A stretch of DNA of 64,000 bases from Tateyamaria sp. ANG-S1 (GTDB lineage Bacteria; Pseudomonadota; Alphaproteobacteria; Rhodobacterales; Rhodobacteraceae), in contig NZ_JWLL01000006.1 of assembly GCF_000814025.1 (NCBI RefSeq), positions 558,001-622,000 of the forward strand. Reading direction: 5' to 3'. The notes under the pieces were generated by a model that worked only from the letters and a program-made list of their open reading frames with translations, ran no database searches and was not told the DNA's origin. Shown in pieces: positions 19,733 to 28,027 of the stretch. The position numbers and the translations under genes are program-made. Position 1 is the stretch's first letter, and each line of letters opens with the position of its first letter.

Positions 19733-20761
19733 ATGGACACGCAAACACTCGATACCGTGGCTGTTGCGCACTTTCTCAGGGACAAGCTGCCCGGGTTCGA
19801 TACGGCCATCACGGCGACGAAGTTCACAGGCGGGCAGTCCAACCCGACATTCCTGCTGGAGACGGGCGCGGGAAACTATGTCCTGCGCCGCAAGCCGCCG
19901 GGACAATTGCTCAAGTCTGCGCACGCCGTCGACCGCGAGTTTCGTGTCCAAAAGGCCCTGCATGGCTCTGAGGTGCCCGTCGCCAAGATGCATGTGCTGT
20001 GCGAGGATGCTTCTGTGATCGGTTCGGACTTCTATGTGATGGATCACGTGAAAGGTCGCAATTTCAATGAGCCGACGATGGAGGGGCTGACCAACGCCGA
20101 CCGTACCGCGGTGATTTCAGACATGAACCGGGTTCTGGCAGCCCTGCATGACGTGGATGTGGACGCCGTTGGGTTAAGCGATTACGGCCCGCCCGGGCAC
20201 TATCTCGAACGGCAGATCGGGCGCTGGACCAAGCAATACCGCGCCTCGGAAACGCAGGACATCCCGGCCATGAACAGTCTCATCGAACGGCTGGCGGCCG
20301 ATATGCCGGAGGATGATGGGCAACGAACGCTCGTGCATGGCGACTACCGGATCGACAATATGATCTTTGAGGCGGAGGGCACTCGCTGCCTTGCCGTGCT
20401 GGACTGGGAGCTGAGCACCATCGGTCATCCCAATGCTGATCTGGCATCTGTCATCATGCAATGGCAACTGCCCGCTGGATCAGAGGGCCGCGGGTTGATG
20501 GGCGTAGATCGAGGGGGGCTCGGCCTGCCCACGGACGCGGAATTTGTGGCGGAATATTGCCAACGCCGCGGGTTAGAGCGGGTGGACCGCTTCGGCTTTT
20601 TCGTCGCTTTTTGTTTTTTTCGCATGGGCGCGATCATCCAGGGGGTGCTGAAACGGGCGCTGGATGGCAATGCGTCGAACCCGAAACGTGCCATGCAACT
20701 TGGTGCCTTTGTTTCGGTCTTTGCTGAGAATGGTCTGAAGGCACTGGAAAATGATGTTTAG
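19733..20761 (+). CDS. Phosphotransferase family protein (ACAD10/11-like kinase domain)
   Basis: A protein of 342 residues with the aminoglycoside-phosphotransferase fold. Seen are FTGGQSNPTFLLETGAGNYVLRRKPPG for nucleotide binding, the catalytic loop LVHGDYRIDNMIF, and VLDWELSTIGHPNADLA for metal binding. This subgroup resembles the kinase domain fused to acyl-CoA dehydrogenase in ACAD10/11, which phosphorylates 4-hydroxyacyl-CoAs to allow their breakdown. It begins 2 bp after the nitronate monooxygenase. An acyl-CoA dehydrogenase partner is not in the window. Confidence 0.88.
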   Translation: MDTQTLDTVAVAHFLRDKLPGFDTAITATKFTGGQSNPTFLLETGAGNYVLRRKPPGQLLKSAHAVDREFRVQKALHGSEVPVAKMHVLCEDASVIGSDFYVMDHVKGRNFNEPTMEGLTNADRTAVISDMNRVLAALHDVDVDAVGLSDYGPPGHYLERQIGRWTKQYRASETQDIPAMNSLIERLAADMPEDDGQRTLVHGDYRIDNMIFEAEGTRCLAVLDWELSTIGHPNADLASVIMQWQLPAGSEGRGLMGVDRGGLGLPTDAEFVAEYCQRRGLERVDRFGFFVAFCFFRMGAIIQGVLKRALDGNASNPKRAMQLGAFVSVFAENGLKALENDV

Positions 20762-20942
20762 CAATGGTTTGCGATGCTATCCTTATGTGTTACCTGAAGT
20801 AGCTTGCCGCGCCATGCTGAACGCAAACGGATTCAACCTAGACGCTTGACTTATCCTGTACCTGTGCAACGCTGGACTTATCCCGCCTCGCAAACTGGCC
20901 CGAAGAGGCCGCTTGGCGGACCGCGTTCTAGGGAGGAACATC

Positions 20943-22184
20943 ATGCGCACCAAGACCATGCTGGGGCTGACGACAGCCCTGACACTTGCCGTCAGTGCCT
21001 TTGCCGCTGGCGCTGACACCATCAAGATCGCCTTTATCGATCCGCTCAGCGGACCCTTCGCCGGGACGGGCACCAACGGGTTGCACCAGTATGAATTCGC
21101 GGCCGAAGAGCTGGTGAACAAGAAGGGCGGCGTGCTGGATGGCGACATGTTCGAGATTGTCGCCTTCGACAACAAAATCAGCCCAAAAGAGTCCCTGATC
21201 CAGTTGCAGGTCGCGATTGACCAGGGCATCCGCTACATCGCACAGGGCAATTCGTCCGGCGTTGCCAACGCCCTGACCGAAGCCATCAACAAGCACAATC
21301 GTCGCAATCCAGACGACCGGGTGCTGTTTCTGAACTATTCGGCCGTCGATCCTGCGCTGACCAATGACAAGTGCAATTTCTGGCACTTCCGGTTTGATGC
21401 CAATGCCGACATCAAGATGGACGCCCTGACCGACAGCATCGTCAGTAATGACGAGATCGAGAAGGTCTATATCATTGGTCAGGACTACAGCTTTGGCAAA
21501 GCGGTTGCTTCGGCGGCGGTAAGGTATCTGGGTGAAAAGGCCCCCGAAATCGAGATCGTCGGGAATGAGCTACACCCCATCGGCAAGGTCAAGGATTTCA
21601 CGCCGTACAGCCGCAAGATCGTGGCATCCGGCGCGGATGCGGTGATCACCGGAAACTGGGGCGCAGACATGGTGGGCCTTGGCAAATCGGTGCTTGAGAA
21701 TGGCTTTACCGGTCCGATCTACACCTACTATGCCGCCGCAGACGGGATCACCGCCGCCTTTGGCGATGCAGGTGTGGGCAGTCTGCGCCTGGTGGCTGAG
21801 GGCCAGTTGAACCCGCCGCCGAACGACCGTGCGTCGGAATACATCCAAGCGTTCAAAGCCAAATATCCGGATGGCAATCTGAGCCAGGCGCGGATCACCA
21901 ACGTGATTGAAATGCTCGCCAAGGCCATCAATGAGGCGGGCACAGCTGATGATGTGGTGCCCGTGGCCTACGCTCTGGCCGGGATGGAGCATGAAAGCCT
22001 GTGGGGTGGTAACCTGATGATGCGCGAAAGCGATCACCAGCTGATCCAGAACGTGCATATCATGGAACACACCAGCGACGTGGTGCACGACCATGACAAC
22101 TCCGGCTTCGGCGTAAAGGTCGTCAAAACAGTCGAGATGGCGGCCGCAGACAGCCCAACGACGTGCGAGATGCGTCGCCCGTAA
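20943..22184 (+). CDS. Branched-chain amino acid-type ABC transporter, substrate-binding protein
   Basis: Periplasmic type I binding protein of the Liv family, 413 residues. ATG 20943, with GGGAGGAA upstream, gives a signal peptide (MRTKTMLGLTTALTLAVSAFAAGA) and mature TIKIAFIDPLSGPFAGTG. Conserved segments include AIDQGIRYIAQGNSSGVANAL, VYIIGQDYSFGK and ADAVITGNWGADM. It heads a livHMGF set after a 135-bp gap. The 180-bp region upstream (20762-20942) presumably holds the promoter. The ligand is unknown; the catabolic neighbours suggest a carboxylate rather than an amino acid. Confidence 0.93.
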   Translation: MRTKTMLGLTTALTLAVSAFAAGADTIKIAFIDPLSGPFAGTGTNGLHQYEFAAEELVNKKGGVLDGDMFEIVAFDNKISPKESLIQLQVAIDQGIRYIAQGNSSGVANALTEAINKHNRRNPDDRVLFLNYSAVDPALTNDKCNFWHFRFDANADIKMDALTDSIVSNDEIEKVYIIGQDYSFGKAVASAAVRYLGEKAPEIEIVGNELHPIGKVKDFTPYSRKIVASGADAVITGNWGADMVGLGKSVLENGFTGPIYTYYAAADGITAAFGDAGVGSLRLVAEGQLNPPPNDRASEYIQAFKAKYPDGNLSQARITNVIEMLAKAINEAGTADDVVPVAYALAGMEHESLWGGNLMMRESDHQLIQNVHIMEHTSDVVHDHDNSGFGVKVVKTVEMAAADSPTTCEMRRP

Positions 22185-22216
22185 ACGGTGCGCACGGGGT
22201 GCAACCACATCCCGTG

Positions 22217-22314
22217 CTTCTTCTCTTTCCAAATACGGTGGGGAGTTTGAGGGGTGAAACCCCTCATTCCTCAAACATGAATCGTTTCGCCGCACGGCGT
22301 CCTTTGGATCACAG
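22217..22314 (+). repeat. 98-bp direct repeat, first copy, before livH
   Basis: Starts CTTCTTCTCTTTCCAAATAC and ends CCTTTGGATCACAG. It contains a perfect 6-7 bp hairpin GAGGGG-TGAAA-CCCCTC (22249-22265) and a second one CGCCG-CA-CGGCG. A second copy at 26026-26122 is about 90% identical. This copy fills the binding-protein to livH gap and ends 5 bp before the livH ATG, so it makes up the livH leader. Confidence 0.85.
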
Positions 22315-22319
22315 CTGAT

Positions 22320-23276
22320 ATGGACCTCATTCTCGTCAATCTCATCGACGGACTTGTCACTGGCCTCCTGCTTTTCATGCTGTCGGCGGGTCTCACGCTC
22401 ATCTTTTCGATGATGGGTGTACTCAATTTTGCCCATGCGAGCTTTTACATGCTGGGGGCCTATTTCGCCTTCCAGATCAGCCTTTACCTCGGCTTTTGGA
22501 TGGGTCTGCTGATCGCTCCATTGGTTGTAGGCGTGCTGGGGGCAGGGGTCGAACGATATGGCCTCAGGCGGGTGCATCAATACGGTCACGTGCCCGAGCT
22601 GATCTTTACCTTCGGCCTTGCCCTGCTGATCGAAGAGCTGGTGCAGTTCATCTGGGGCAAGAACCAGATGCCCTATGCCACGCCCGAGATCCTGCAATTC
22701 ACTGCCTTCTCCATCGCGGGCAATTCGATCCCGGCCTACAAAATCTTCATGATCTTCATCTCCATCGCGATCTTCATCGGGCTCTTGTATGTGCTGACGC
22801 GCACACGGGTGGGCATGATCATCCAAGCAGCGCTGACCTATCCCAAGACGGTCGAGGCTTTGGGCCACAACGTGCCGCTCATCTTCATGGGAGTGTTCGG
22901 CGTGGGCACAGCACTGGCCGGTGTTGCAGGCGTAATCGCAGGTCCGGTCTTGGGCACGTTTCCGGGCATGGCCTTCGTCCTCGGCTCCATCGTCTTTGTC
23001 ACCATTGTCATCGGGGGGCTTGGCAGCCTCTGGGGGGCGCTGGTGGCCTCTCTGCTCATCGGATGGATCACGACATTCTCCAAAGCCTACAACCTGCGGA
23101 TGGAGGATCTGCTCACCTGGCTCGGCTTCACCAAGCCGGAACCCATCTGGGACAGTGCGTGGCGTGACCTCTGGTCGATCACCAGCCCGCAGATTGCAGA
23201 CATCCTGCCTTACATCCTGATGGTGCTGATCCTGATCTTCCGCCCCTATGGCCTGTTCGGAAAGCGTGACGCATGA
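22320..23276 (+). CDS. ABC transporter permease, LivH type
   Basis: Inner-membrane permease of 318 residues with about eight hydrophobic helices. The LivH signature ILVNLIDGLVTGLLLFMLSAGLTLIFSMMGVLNFAHASFYMLGAY is at the N terminus and the EAA-like GVAGVIAGPVLGTFPGM...VFVTIVIGGLGSLWGALVASLLIG is near residues 200-245. It overlaps livM by 4 bp. The ATG lies 5 bp after a repeat element and no strong Shine-Dalgarno sequence is visible. Confidence 0.93.
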   Translation: MDLILVNLIDGLVTGLLLFMLSAGLTLIFSMMGVLNFAHASFYMLGAYFAFQISLYLGFWMGLLIAPLVVGVLGAGVERYGLRRVHQYGHVPELIFTFGLALLIEELVQFIWGKNQMPYATPEILQFTAFSIAGNSIPAYKIFMIFISIAIFIGLLYVLTRTRVGMIIQAALTYPKTVEALGHNVPLIFMGVFGVGTALAGVAGVIAGPVLGTFPGMAFVLGSIVFVTIVIGGLGSLWGALVASLLIGWITTFSKAYNLRMEDLLTWLGFTKPEPIWDSAWRDLWSITSPQIADILPYILMVLILIFRPYGLFGKRDA

Positions 23277-24571
23277 CAGATCAGCTGACCACCGACCCGA
23301 CCAAACCTGCCCAGCGGATTGGGGCAGGGTCCCTGACCGTCCCCCTCATCCCTTGGGTACTGGCCGCGGCGCTGTTGATGGTCCTTCCGTTCATCTTCAC
23401 AGCCAATTCCGCCATCACGATCATGAATCAGATGGCGATCACCATCATCTTTGCTTTGGCCTACAACATGCTTTTGGGGCAGGGCGGGATGCTAAGCTTT
23501 GGCCATGCCGTCTACGCCGGCGTCGGCGGCTTTGCCTGCGTTCACATCATGAACATGGACGACTTTTTTGCGCAGATCCCGCTGCCACTGCTACCGATCT
23601 TTGGCGGGTTGATGGGCATGGGGCTCGCGACGATCGTGGGCGCCTTTTCGACCCGTAAAGCAGGCACAGTCTTTGCCATGATCTCGCTGGGCGTGGGCGA
23701 GTTGATCGCAGCCTGTTCGGTGATCATCGTCGCCTTCTTTGGCGGGGAAGAGGGTATTTCCGGCGACCGCACCTACGGCATGCCATTCTTCGGCGTCGAG
23801 TTCCTGCAACAGATCGAGGTGTATTACCTGATTGCGGCGTGGCTGCTGATTTCGGCTGCGCTGATGTATCTCTACTCCCGCACACCGCTGGGCCGGATGG
23901 CAAATGCCGTGCGCGACAACCCAGAACGTGCAGAATTCCTTGGCTACTCTGCCCGCTGGGTGCGTTTCTTTTCCTTCGTCGCATCCGGCTTTTTCGCAGG
24001 TGTCGCGGGCGCACTCTTTGCCATCAACTACGAAATCCTGACCGAAGAGAACCTGAACACCACGCAGTCCGGGCTGATCCTTCTGGCCACCTTCCTTGGT
24101 GGCGTGGGCTTTTTCTTTGGGCCCATCCTTGGGGCCATCGTCTTCACGTTGGTCCAGACCGTGCTGAGCCTGCAAACTGAACTCTGGGCCTTTTATCTGG
24201 GCATCGTCTTTGTCGTCACAGTGATGTTTTTCCCCGGCGGGCTGGCAGGTCTCTTGATGATGCATGTGCCTGCCATGCGTCTGGGCAAGCTGGGCCGGTT
24301 GGGTGTGCCGTACCTGAAAACGCTCGGGTCAGGTGCAATCGGATGCCTCGGGGCCGCGGGACTGATCGAAATGACCTTCCATCTGCGCCATGCAAGCGCG
24401 GGCGATCACAGCATGACCCTGTTCTGGATCACATTCGACAGCCACACCATCTTGCCTTGGATCGTCGCGATCGCGGTCACCTTCGTGGGCTTGGGCATTG
24501 CGCGCCGCACAGCCCCCGCACTGGCTGAGGCATGGAACGAGGCCAACACACCTGACGGAGCCCCAAGATGA
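23273..24571 (+). CDS. ABC transporter permease, LivM type, with C-terminal membrane extension
   Basis: Second permease of the importer. The LivM core includes MAITIIFALAYNMLLGQGGMLSFGHAVYAGVGGF and GLILLATFLGGVGFFFGPILGAI. At 432 residues it is about 100 longer than typical LivM. The extra part, from about residue 340 on, adds a charged linker and apparently two more hydrophobic helices (SGAIGCLGAAGLIEM; ILPWIVAIAVTFVGLGIA). It overlaps livH and livG by 4 bp each. Confidence 0.92.
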   Translation: MTDQLTTDPTKPAQRIGAGSLTVPLIPWVLAAALLMVLPFIFTANSAITIMNQMAITIIFALAYNMLLGQGGMLSFGHAVYAGVGGFACVHIMNMDDFFAQIPLPLLPIFGGLMGMGLATIVGAFSTRKAGTVFAMISLGVGELIAACSVIIVAFFGGEEGISGDRTYGMPFFGVEFLQQIEVYYLIAAWLLISAALMYLYSRTPLGRMANAVRDNPERAEFLGYSARWVRFFSFVASGFFAGVAGALFAINYEILTEENLNTTQSGLILLATFLGGVGFFFGPILGAIVFTLVQTVLSLQTELWAFYLGIVFVVTVMFFPGGLAGLLMMHVPAMRLGKLGRLGVPYLKTLGSGAIGCLGAAGLIEMTFHLRHASAGDHSMTLFWITFDSHTILPWIVAIAVTFVGLGIARRTAPALAEAWNEANTPDGAPR

Positions 24572-25323
24572 CCGCCGCGCTCGAACTCGATGGGCTCAAG
24601 AAGTCCTTTGGCAAGACCGAGATCATCCGCGGCGTTGACCTGAGTATTGGCAAGGGCGAGCGGCACGCGATCATCGGGCCGAATGGCGCGGGCAAATCCA
24701 CGCTGTTCAACCTGATCACGGGGCGCTTTCCGCAATCCGAAGGCCATATCCGCATGCACGGGCAGGATCTGGCGGGCAAGGCCCCGTTCCAGATCAATCG
24801 CATGGGCCTGTCGCGCAGTTTCCAGATCACCAACATCTTTCCCAAGATGTCGGTTTTTGAAAACGTGCGCTGTTCACTGCTGTGGTCGATGGGCTACCGC
24901 TATAATTTCTGGTCCATGGTGGGCCGGTCCCGGGCGTTGACCGAAGGGACGGACAGGATCCTCGACCAGATCAACTTGACCGCCCGACGTGATCTGCCCG
25001 CCGGTGTGCTTAGCTATGCCGAACAGCGCGCGCTCGAGATCGGGATCACCATTGCGGGTGGCGCGGATGTGATCATGTTGGACGAACCCACGGCCGGGAT
25101 GAGCCACTCGGAAACCGATTACATTGTTGAGCTGATCCGCGCCGTGACCGAGGGCAAGACATTGATCATGGTGGAACACGACATGGGCGTTGTCTTTGGC
25201 CTCGCTGATCAGATCAGCGTGCTTGTCTATGGCGAGATCATCGCGACCGGCACACCTGAAGCCGTGCGCGCCAACCCAAAGGTGCAGGAAGCCTACCTTG
25301 GCGAAGCGATGGAGGTGCACTGA
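24568..25323 (+). CDS. ABC transporter ATPase, LivG type
   Basis: Cytoplasmic ATPase subunit of 251 residues. Walker A is GPNGAGKST, the signature is LSYAEQR, Walker B is VIMLDEPTAGMS, and the H-loop is IMVEHDMGVVF. All catalytic residues look intact. The stop shares one base with the livF start (TGATG). Confidence 0.95.
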   Translation: MTAALELDGLKKSFGKTEIIRGVDLSIGKGERHAIIGPNGAGKSTLFNLITGRFPQSEGHIRMHGQDLAGKAPFQINRMGLSRSFQITNIFPKMSVFENVRCSLLWSMGYRYNFWSMVGRSRALTEGTDRILDQINLTARRDLPAGVLSYAEQRALEIGITIAGGADVIMLDEPTAGMSHSETDYIVELIRAVTEGKTLIMVEHDMGVVFGLADQISVLVYGEIIATGTPEAVRANPKVQEAYLGEAMEVH

Positions 25324-26024
25324 TGCTCGATGTCACTGATCTGCATGCCTATTACGGCAAGTCTCACATCCTTCAGGGTGTGAACATCCAGATCGCCGAA
25401 GGGGAGATCGTCGCGTTGTTGGGCCGCAACGGGGTCGGGCGCTCGACCACCTGCAAGGCGGTGATGGGCGAGGTTGAGCCGTACGGCTCCGTCAGGTTCC
25501 GGGGGCAGGAGATTGCAGGCAAGAAGGCCTATGAGGTGGCCAATATGGGCATCGGCTACGTGCCAGAAAACCGCGATATCTTTCCCGGTCTGACAACGCG
25601 GCAGAACCTGATACTTGGTCTCAAGCCCGGCCAGAAGGATGGGGAAGGGCGCTGGTCCATGCAGGACATGTTCGACATGTTTGAAAACCTCGAACGCCGT
25701 GCAAACGTCGAAGCGTCTGTCCTGTCGGGAGGCGAACAGCAAATGCTGACCATGTGCCGCACCCTGATGGGCGATCCAGACCTCGTGATGATTGACGAGC
25801 CGACCGAGGGGTTGTCACCGCAGATGGTGCAGCGTGTTGCGCAACTGCTGCAAGAGATTGCCAAGCGCGGGATTGCGACGCTGCTGGTGGAACAGAAGCT
25901 GTCCATTGCCCTCGACATCGCGCATCGCGTCTACGTGATGGGTCACGGACAAGTGGTGTTCGAAGGCACGCCAGCCGAGCTCAAGGCGCGCGACGATGTG
26001 CGCAAGGAATGGCTGGAAGTCTAA
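25323..26024 (+). CDS. ABC transporter ATPase, LivF type, Walker A Lys replaced by Arg
   Basis: Second ATPase subunit, 233 residues. The P-loop reads GRNGVGRST (residues 34-42), so R40 stands where the catalytic Walker A lysine is expected. The rest is normal: LSGGEQQ signature, LVMIDEPTEGLSP Walker B, and LLVEQKLSIAL. If hydrolysis at this site is impaired, LivG would carry the canonical site of the heterodimer; alternatively Arg may be tolerated in this subfamily. It ends the liv operon and is followed 1 bp later by the second 98-bp repeat. Confidence 0.93.
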   Translation: MLDVTDLHAYYGKSHILQGVNIQIAEGEIVALLGRNGVGRSTTCKAVMGEVEPYGSVRFRGQEIAGKKAYEVANMGIGYVPENRDIFPGLTTRQNLILGLKPGQKDGEGRWSMQDMFDMFENLERRANVEASVLSGGEQQMLTMCRTLMGDPDLVMIDEPTEGLSPQMVQRVAQLLQEIAKRGIATLLVEQKLSIALDIAHRVYVMGHGQVVFEGTPAELKARDDVRKEWLEV

Positions 26025-26025
26025 C

Positions 26026-26122
26026 CTTCTTCTCTTTGGAAATACGGTGGGGAGTTTGAGGGGTGAAACCCCTCATTCCTAAATATGGATCGCGTCGCCG
26101 CAAGGCGTCCTTTGGATCACAG
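26026..26122 (+). repeat. 98-bp direct repeat, second copy, after livF
   Basis: CTTCTTCTCTTTGGAAATAC to CCTTTGGATCACAG, about 90% identical to 22217-22314, with the same GAGGGG-TGAAA-CCCCTC hairpin and CGCC-GCAA-GGCG in place of CGCCG-CA-CGGCG. It follows livF by 1 bp, and its last bases include the stop codon of the convergent GST gene. It may act as a terminator for one or both genes. Confidence 0.85.
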
Positions 26123-26728
26123 AGCCGCAGCTTTTTCATAAGCAGGGCGGGCCGTCAGCCGTGCAACATAGGCAGAGAGATGCGGCATGTCTGACATATC
26201 AATGCCGATCCCCTTGGCAGAGATTGCCGCCGAACCTGTCATGATGTCAGCCGCTGAAAAATCCCCTGCAAGATAGTCGCGCCCCTGCAGTGCAGCATCG
26301 ACCGGCACCAGCATTTGACCCATCAGCTTCGCCGCCCGTTTGGCATGCACCTCTGATCGCCGCTCCGGGGGCAAAAAGAACGTCTCCACCATATAGCTGT
26401 TCACCTGCGGCATGATCATGCCCTCGGAGTAGTGCAGCCACTGCAGATAGGCCGGGTAGTCTGCGCTGTCGGGCAGGGGGCGAAAGCGCCCGTCACCGTG
26501 CCGTGTCAGCAGGTATTCGAGGATCGCGCCGCTTTCCATGACCTGCACATCGCCATCGACAAGCACCGGCACGCGCCCCACTGGATGCACCTGCTCTCGA
26601 AAGTCTGCGCTGCGCATGGCCGGATCGCCAAGGGCGTAGGACACAAGGTCATAGCCCAACCCCATTTCTTCCAACAACCAAGCCACCCGGACCGCGCGGC
26701 TGCGCGGTGCAAAGTAAAGTTTCAGCAT
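26117..26728 (-). CDS. Glutathione S-transferase family protein
   Basis: Cytosolic GST-fold protein of 203 residues. ATG 26728, preceded by GGGAGGA, gives MLKLYFAPRSRAVRVAWLLEEMGLGYDLVSY, a thioredoxin-like N-terminal domain with PVGRVPVLVDGDVQVMESGAILEYL for glutathione binding. The helical C-terminal domain contains GRDYLAGDFSAADIMTG. The frame extends 5 codons upstream without support. It could detoxify or conjugate an intermediate of the surrounding pathway; the substrate is unknown. Confidence 0.88.
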   Translation of the reverse strand: MLKLYFAPRSRAVRVAWLLEEMGLGYDLVSYALGDPAMRSADFREQVHPVGRVPVLVDGDVQVMESGAILEYLLTRHGDGRFRPLPDSADYPAYLQWLHYSEGMIMPQVNSYMVETFFLPPERRSEVHAKRAAKLMGQMLVPVDAALQGRDYLAGDFSAADIMTGSAAISAKGIGIDMSDMPHLSAYVARLTARPAYEKAAAL

Positions 26729-26805
26729 TCTGTCCTCCCTCAAGACAAAGGCTAGCCATGATGCTTTTGCCTTGGCAAGGCCGCACAGCCCCGTATCGTG
26801 GCGGC

Positions 26806-28014
26806 ATGCCCTTGACCCTTGATCCCGCCCGTCTGTCTCGTATTCAAACCTGGGCCGACGGGTACGTGGGGGCGGAGAAGTTCGCGGGACTATCTGTTCT
26901 CATCCACCAGCACGGCAAGGAAGTTTTGTTCGTTCAATCCGGGGTTCGTGACCTCGACACCGGCGCGCCCTTTGATCGAGACACGGTCGCGCGCATCTAT
27001 TCGATGACCAAACCCATCACCTCGTTTGTTCTGATGACATTGGTTGAGGAGGGGCGCGTGCATCTGGACGCGCCGCTATCCCGTTTCTTGCCCGCGTTCG
27101 AGGATATGCGCGCGCTTCGGTCTGGTGCTACCGACATCACGCACACAGATCCGTGCGCGACGCCGACATTGCACCAGTTGCTCACGCACCGCTCCGGTCT
27201 GAGTTATCCCTTCAATCCCGGCGTATTGCCCCAAGCGATGGAGGCGTTGGATCTTCTGTTCAAACCCACGGCTGGCACATTGGCGGAACAATGTGATCTG
27301 TTGGCAACGCTGCCGCTGGCTTTTGCGCCTGGGCAGCGCTGGGAATACTCCGTCGGGATCGACGTTATTGGCCGTGTGATTGAAGTGATTACTGACGAAA
27401 CACTCGATCAGGTGTTTCGTGACCGGGTGCTAGGACCCTTGGGGATGGTCGACACGGGCTTTGCAATTCCTGACAGCGCGCTTTCACGGTTTGCCAGCCT
27501 GTACACGCCGCTGGCAGGGGACGCGATGAACCTGAACGCTTCTGCGGACGGCGATACGACCTTGCGTATGTTCGATGATGCGGCGGGCTCTCCGTTTCGG
27601 CACACGACTTGTTTCAGCGGCGGCGGCGGTCTTGTCGGCAGCATTGATGACTATATGGCCTTTGCCGAATGCTTGCGGCGGCGGGGTCAGGGGCTGATCT
27701 CACCCTCGACGGCGGACTTTATGATGTCGAACCACCTGCCCGGAGACATCGCAAGCCTTGGCCCGGCCAGCTTTGCCGAGCAACCGATGGAGGGGATGGG
27801 GTTCGGCATCGGCGGCGCCGTCGTCATCGACCCGGCGCGCAGCCGCGTGCCGTCTTCCATTGGGGATTTCAGCTGGGGCGGTATGGCGTCGACCTTTTTC
27901 TGGGTGGACCGTGTGCATGATTTCAGCGTGGTGATTTTCACGCAGCTCAGCCCGTCCTCAAGCTACCCGGCCCGGGCAGAACTCAAGGCGCTGGTGCATG
28001 GCGCATTGATGTGA
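26806..28014 (+). CDS. Serine hydrolase of the beta-lactamase/EstB family
   Basis: A class C beta-lactamase-like hydrolase of 402 residues; relatives are esterases rather than antibiotic-resistance enzymes. The nucleophile motif is SMTK (in RIYSMTKPITSF), and the usual Y-x-N position reads YSVG. ATG 26806 (MPLTLDPARLSRIQTWADGYV) fits the family N terminus; the frame is open upstream to 26707 and ATG 26758 is an alternative. No clear signal peptide is seen. It is 13 bp before the thioesterase gene, so the two may be co-expressed. Confidence 0.85.
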   Translation: MPLTLDPARLSRIQTWADGYVGAEKFAGLSVLIHQHGKEVLFVQSGVRDLDTGAPFDRDTVARIYSMTKPITSFVLMTLVEEGRVHLDAPLSRFLPAFEDMRALRSGATDITHTDPCATPTLHQLLTHRSGLSYPFNPGVLPQAMEALDLLFKPTAGTLAEQCDLLATLPLAFAPGQRWEYSVGIDVIGRVIEVITDETLDQVFRDRVLGPLGMVDTGFAIPDSALSRFASLYTPLAGDAMNLNASADGDTTLRMFDDAAGSPFRHTTCFSGGGGLVGSIDDYMAFAECLRRRGQGLISPSTADFMMSNHLPGDIASLGPASFAEQPMEGMGFGIGGAVVIDPARSRVPSSIGDFSWGGMASTFFWVDRVHDFSVVIFTQLSPSSSYPARAELKALVHGALM

Positions 28015-28027
28015 CAGGACAGCGCCC

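Noticed and set aside
21570-22868. 432-codon minus-strand frame spanning the binding protein to livH gap
   Set aside because: Antisense to the ends of two well-supported genes; the translation is His/Gln/Asp-rich and unrecognisable.
26806-28014. Antibiotic-resistance beta-lactamase
   Set aside because: It has the SxxK fold motif, but no clear signal peptide, a YSV in place of Y-x-N, and a catabolic context typical of EstB-like esterases.
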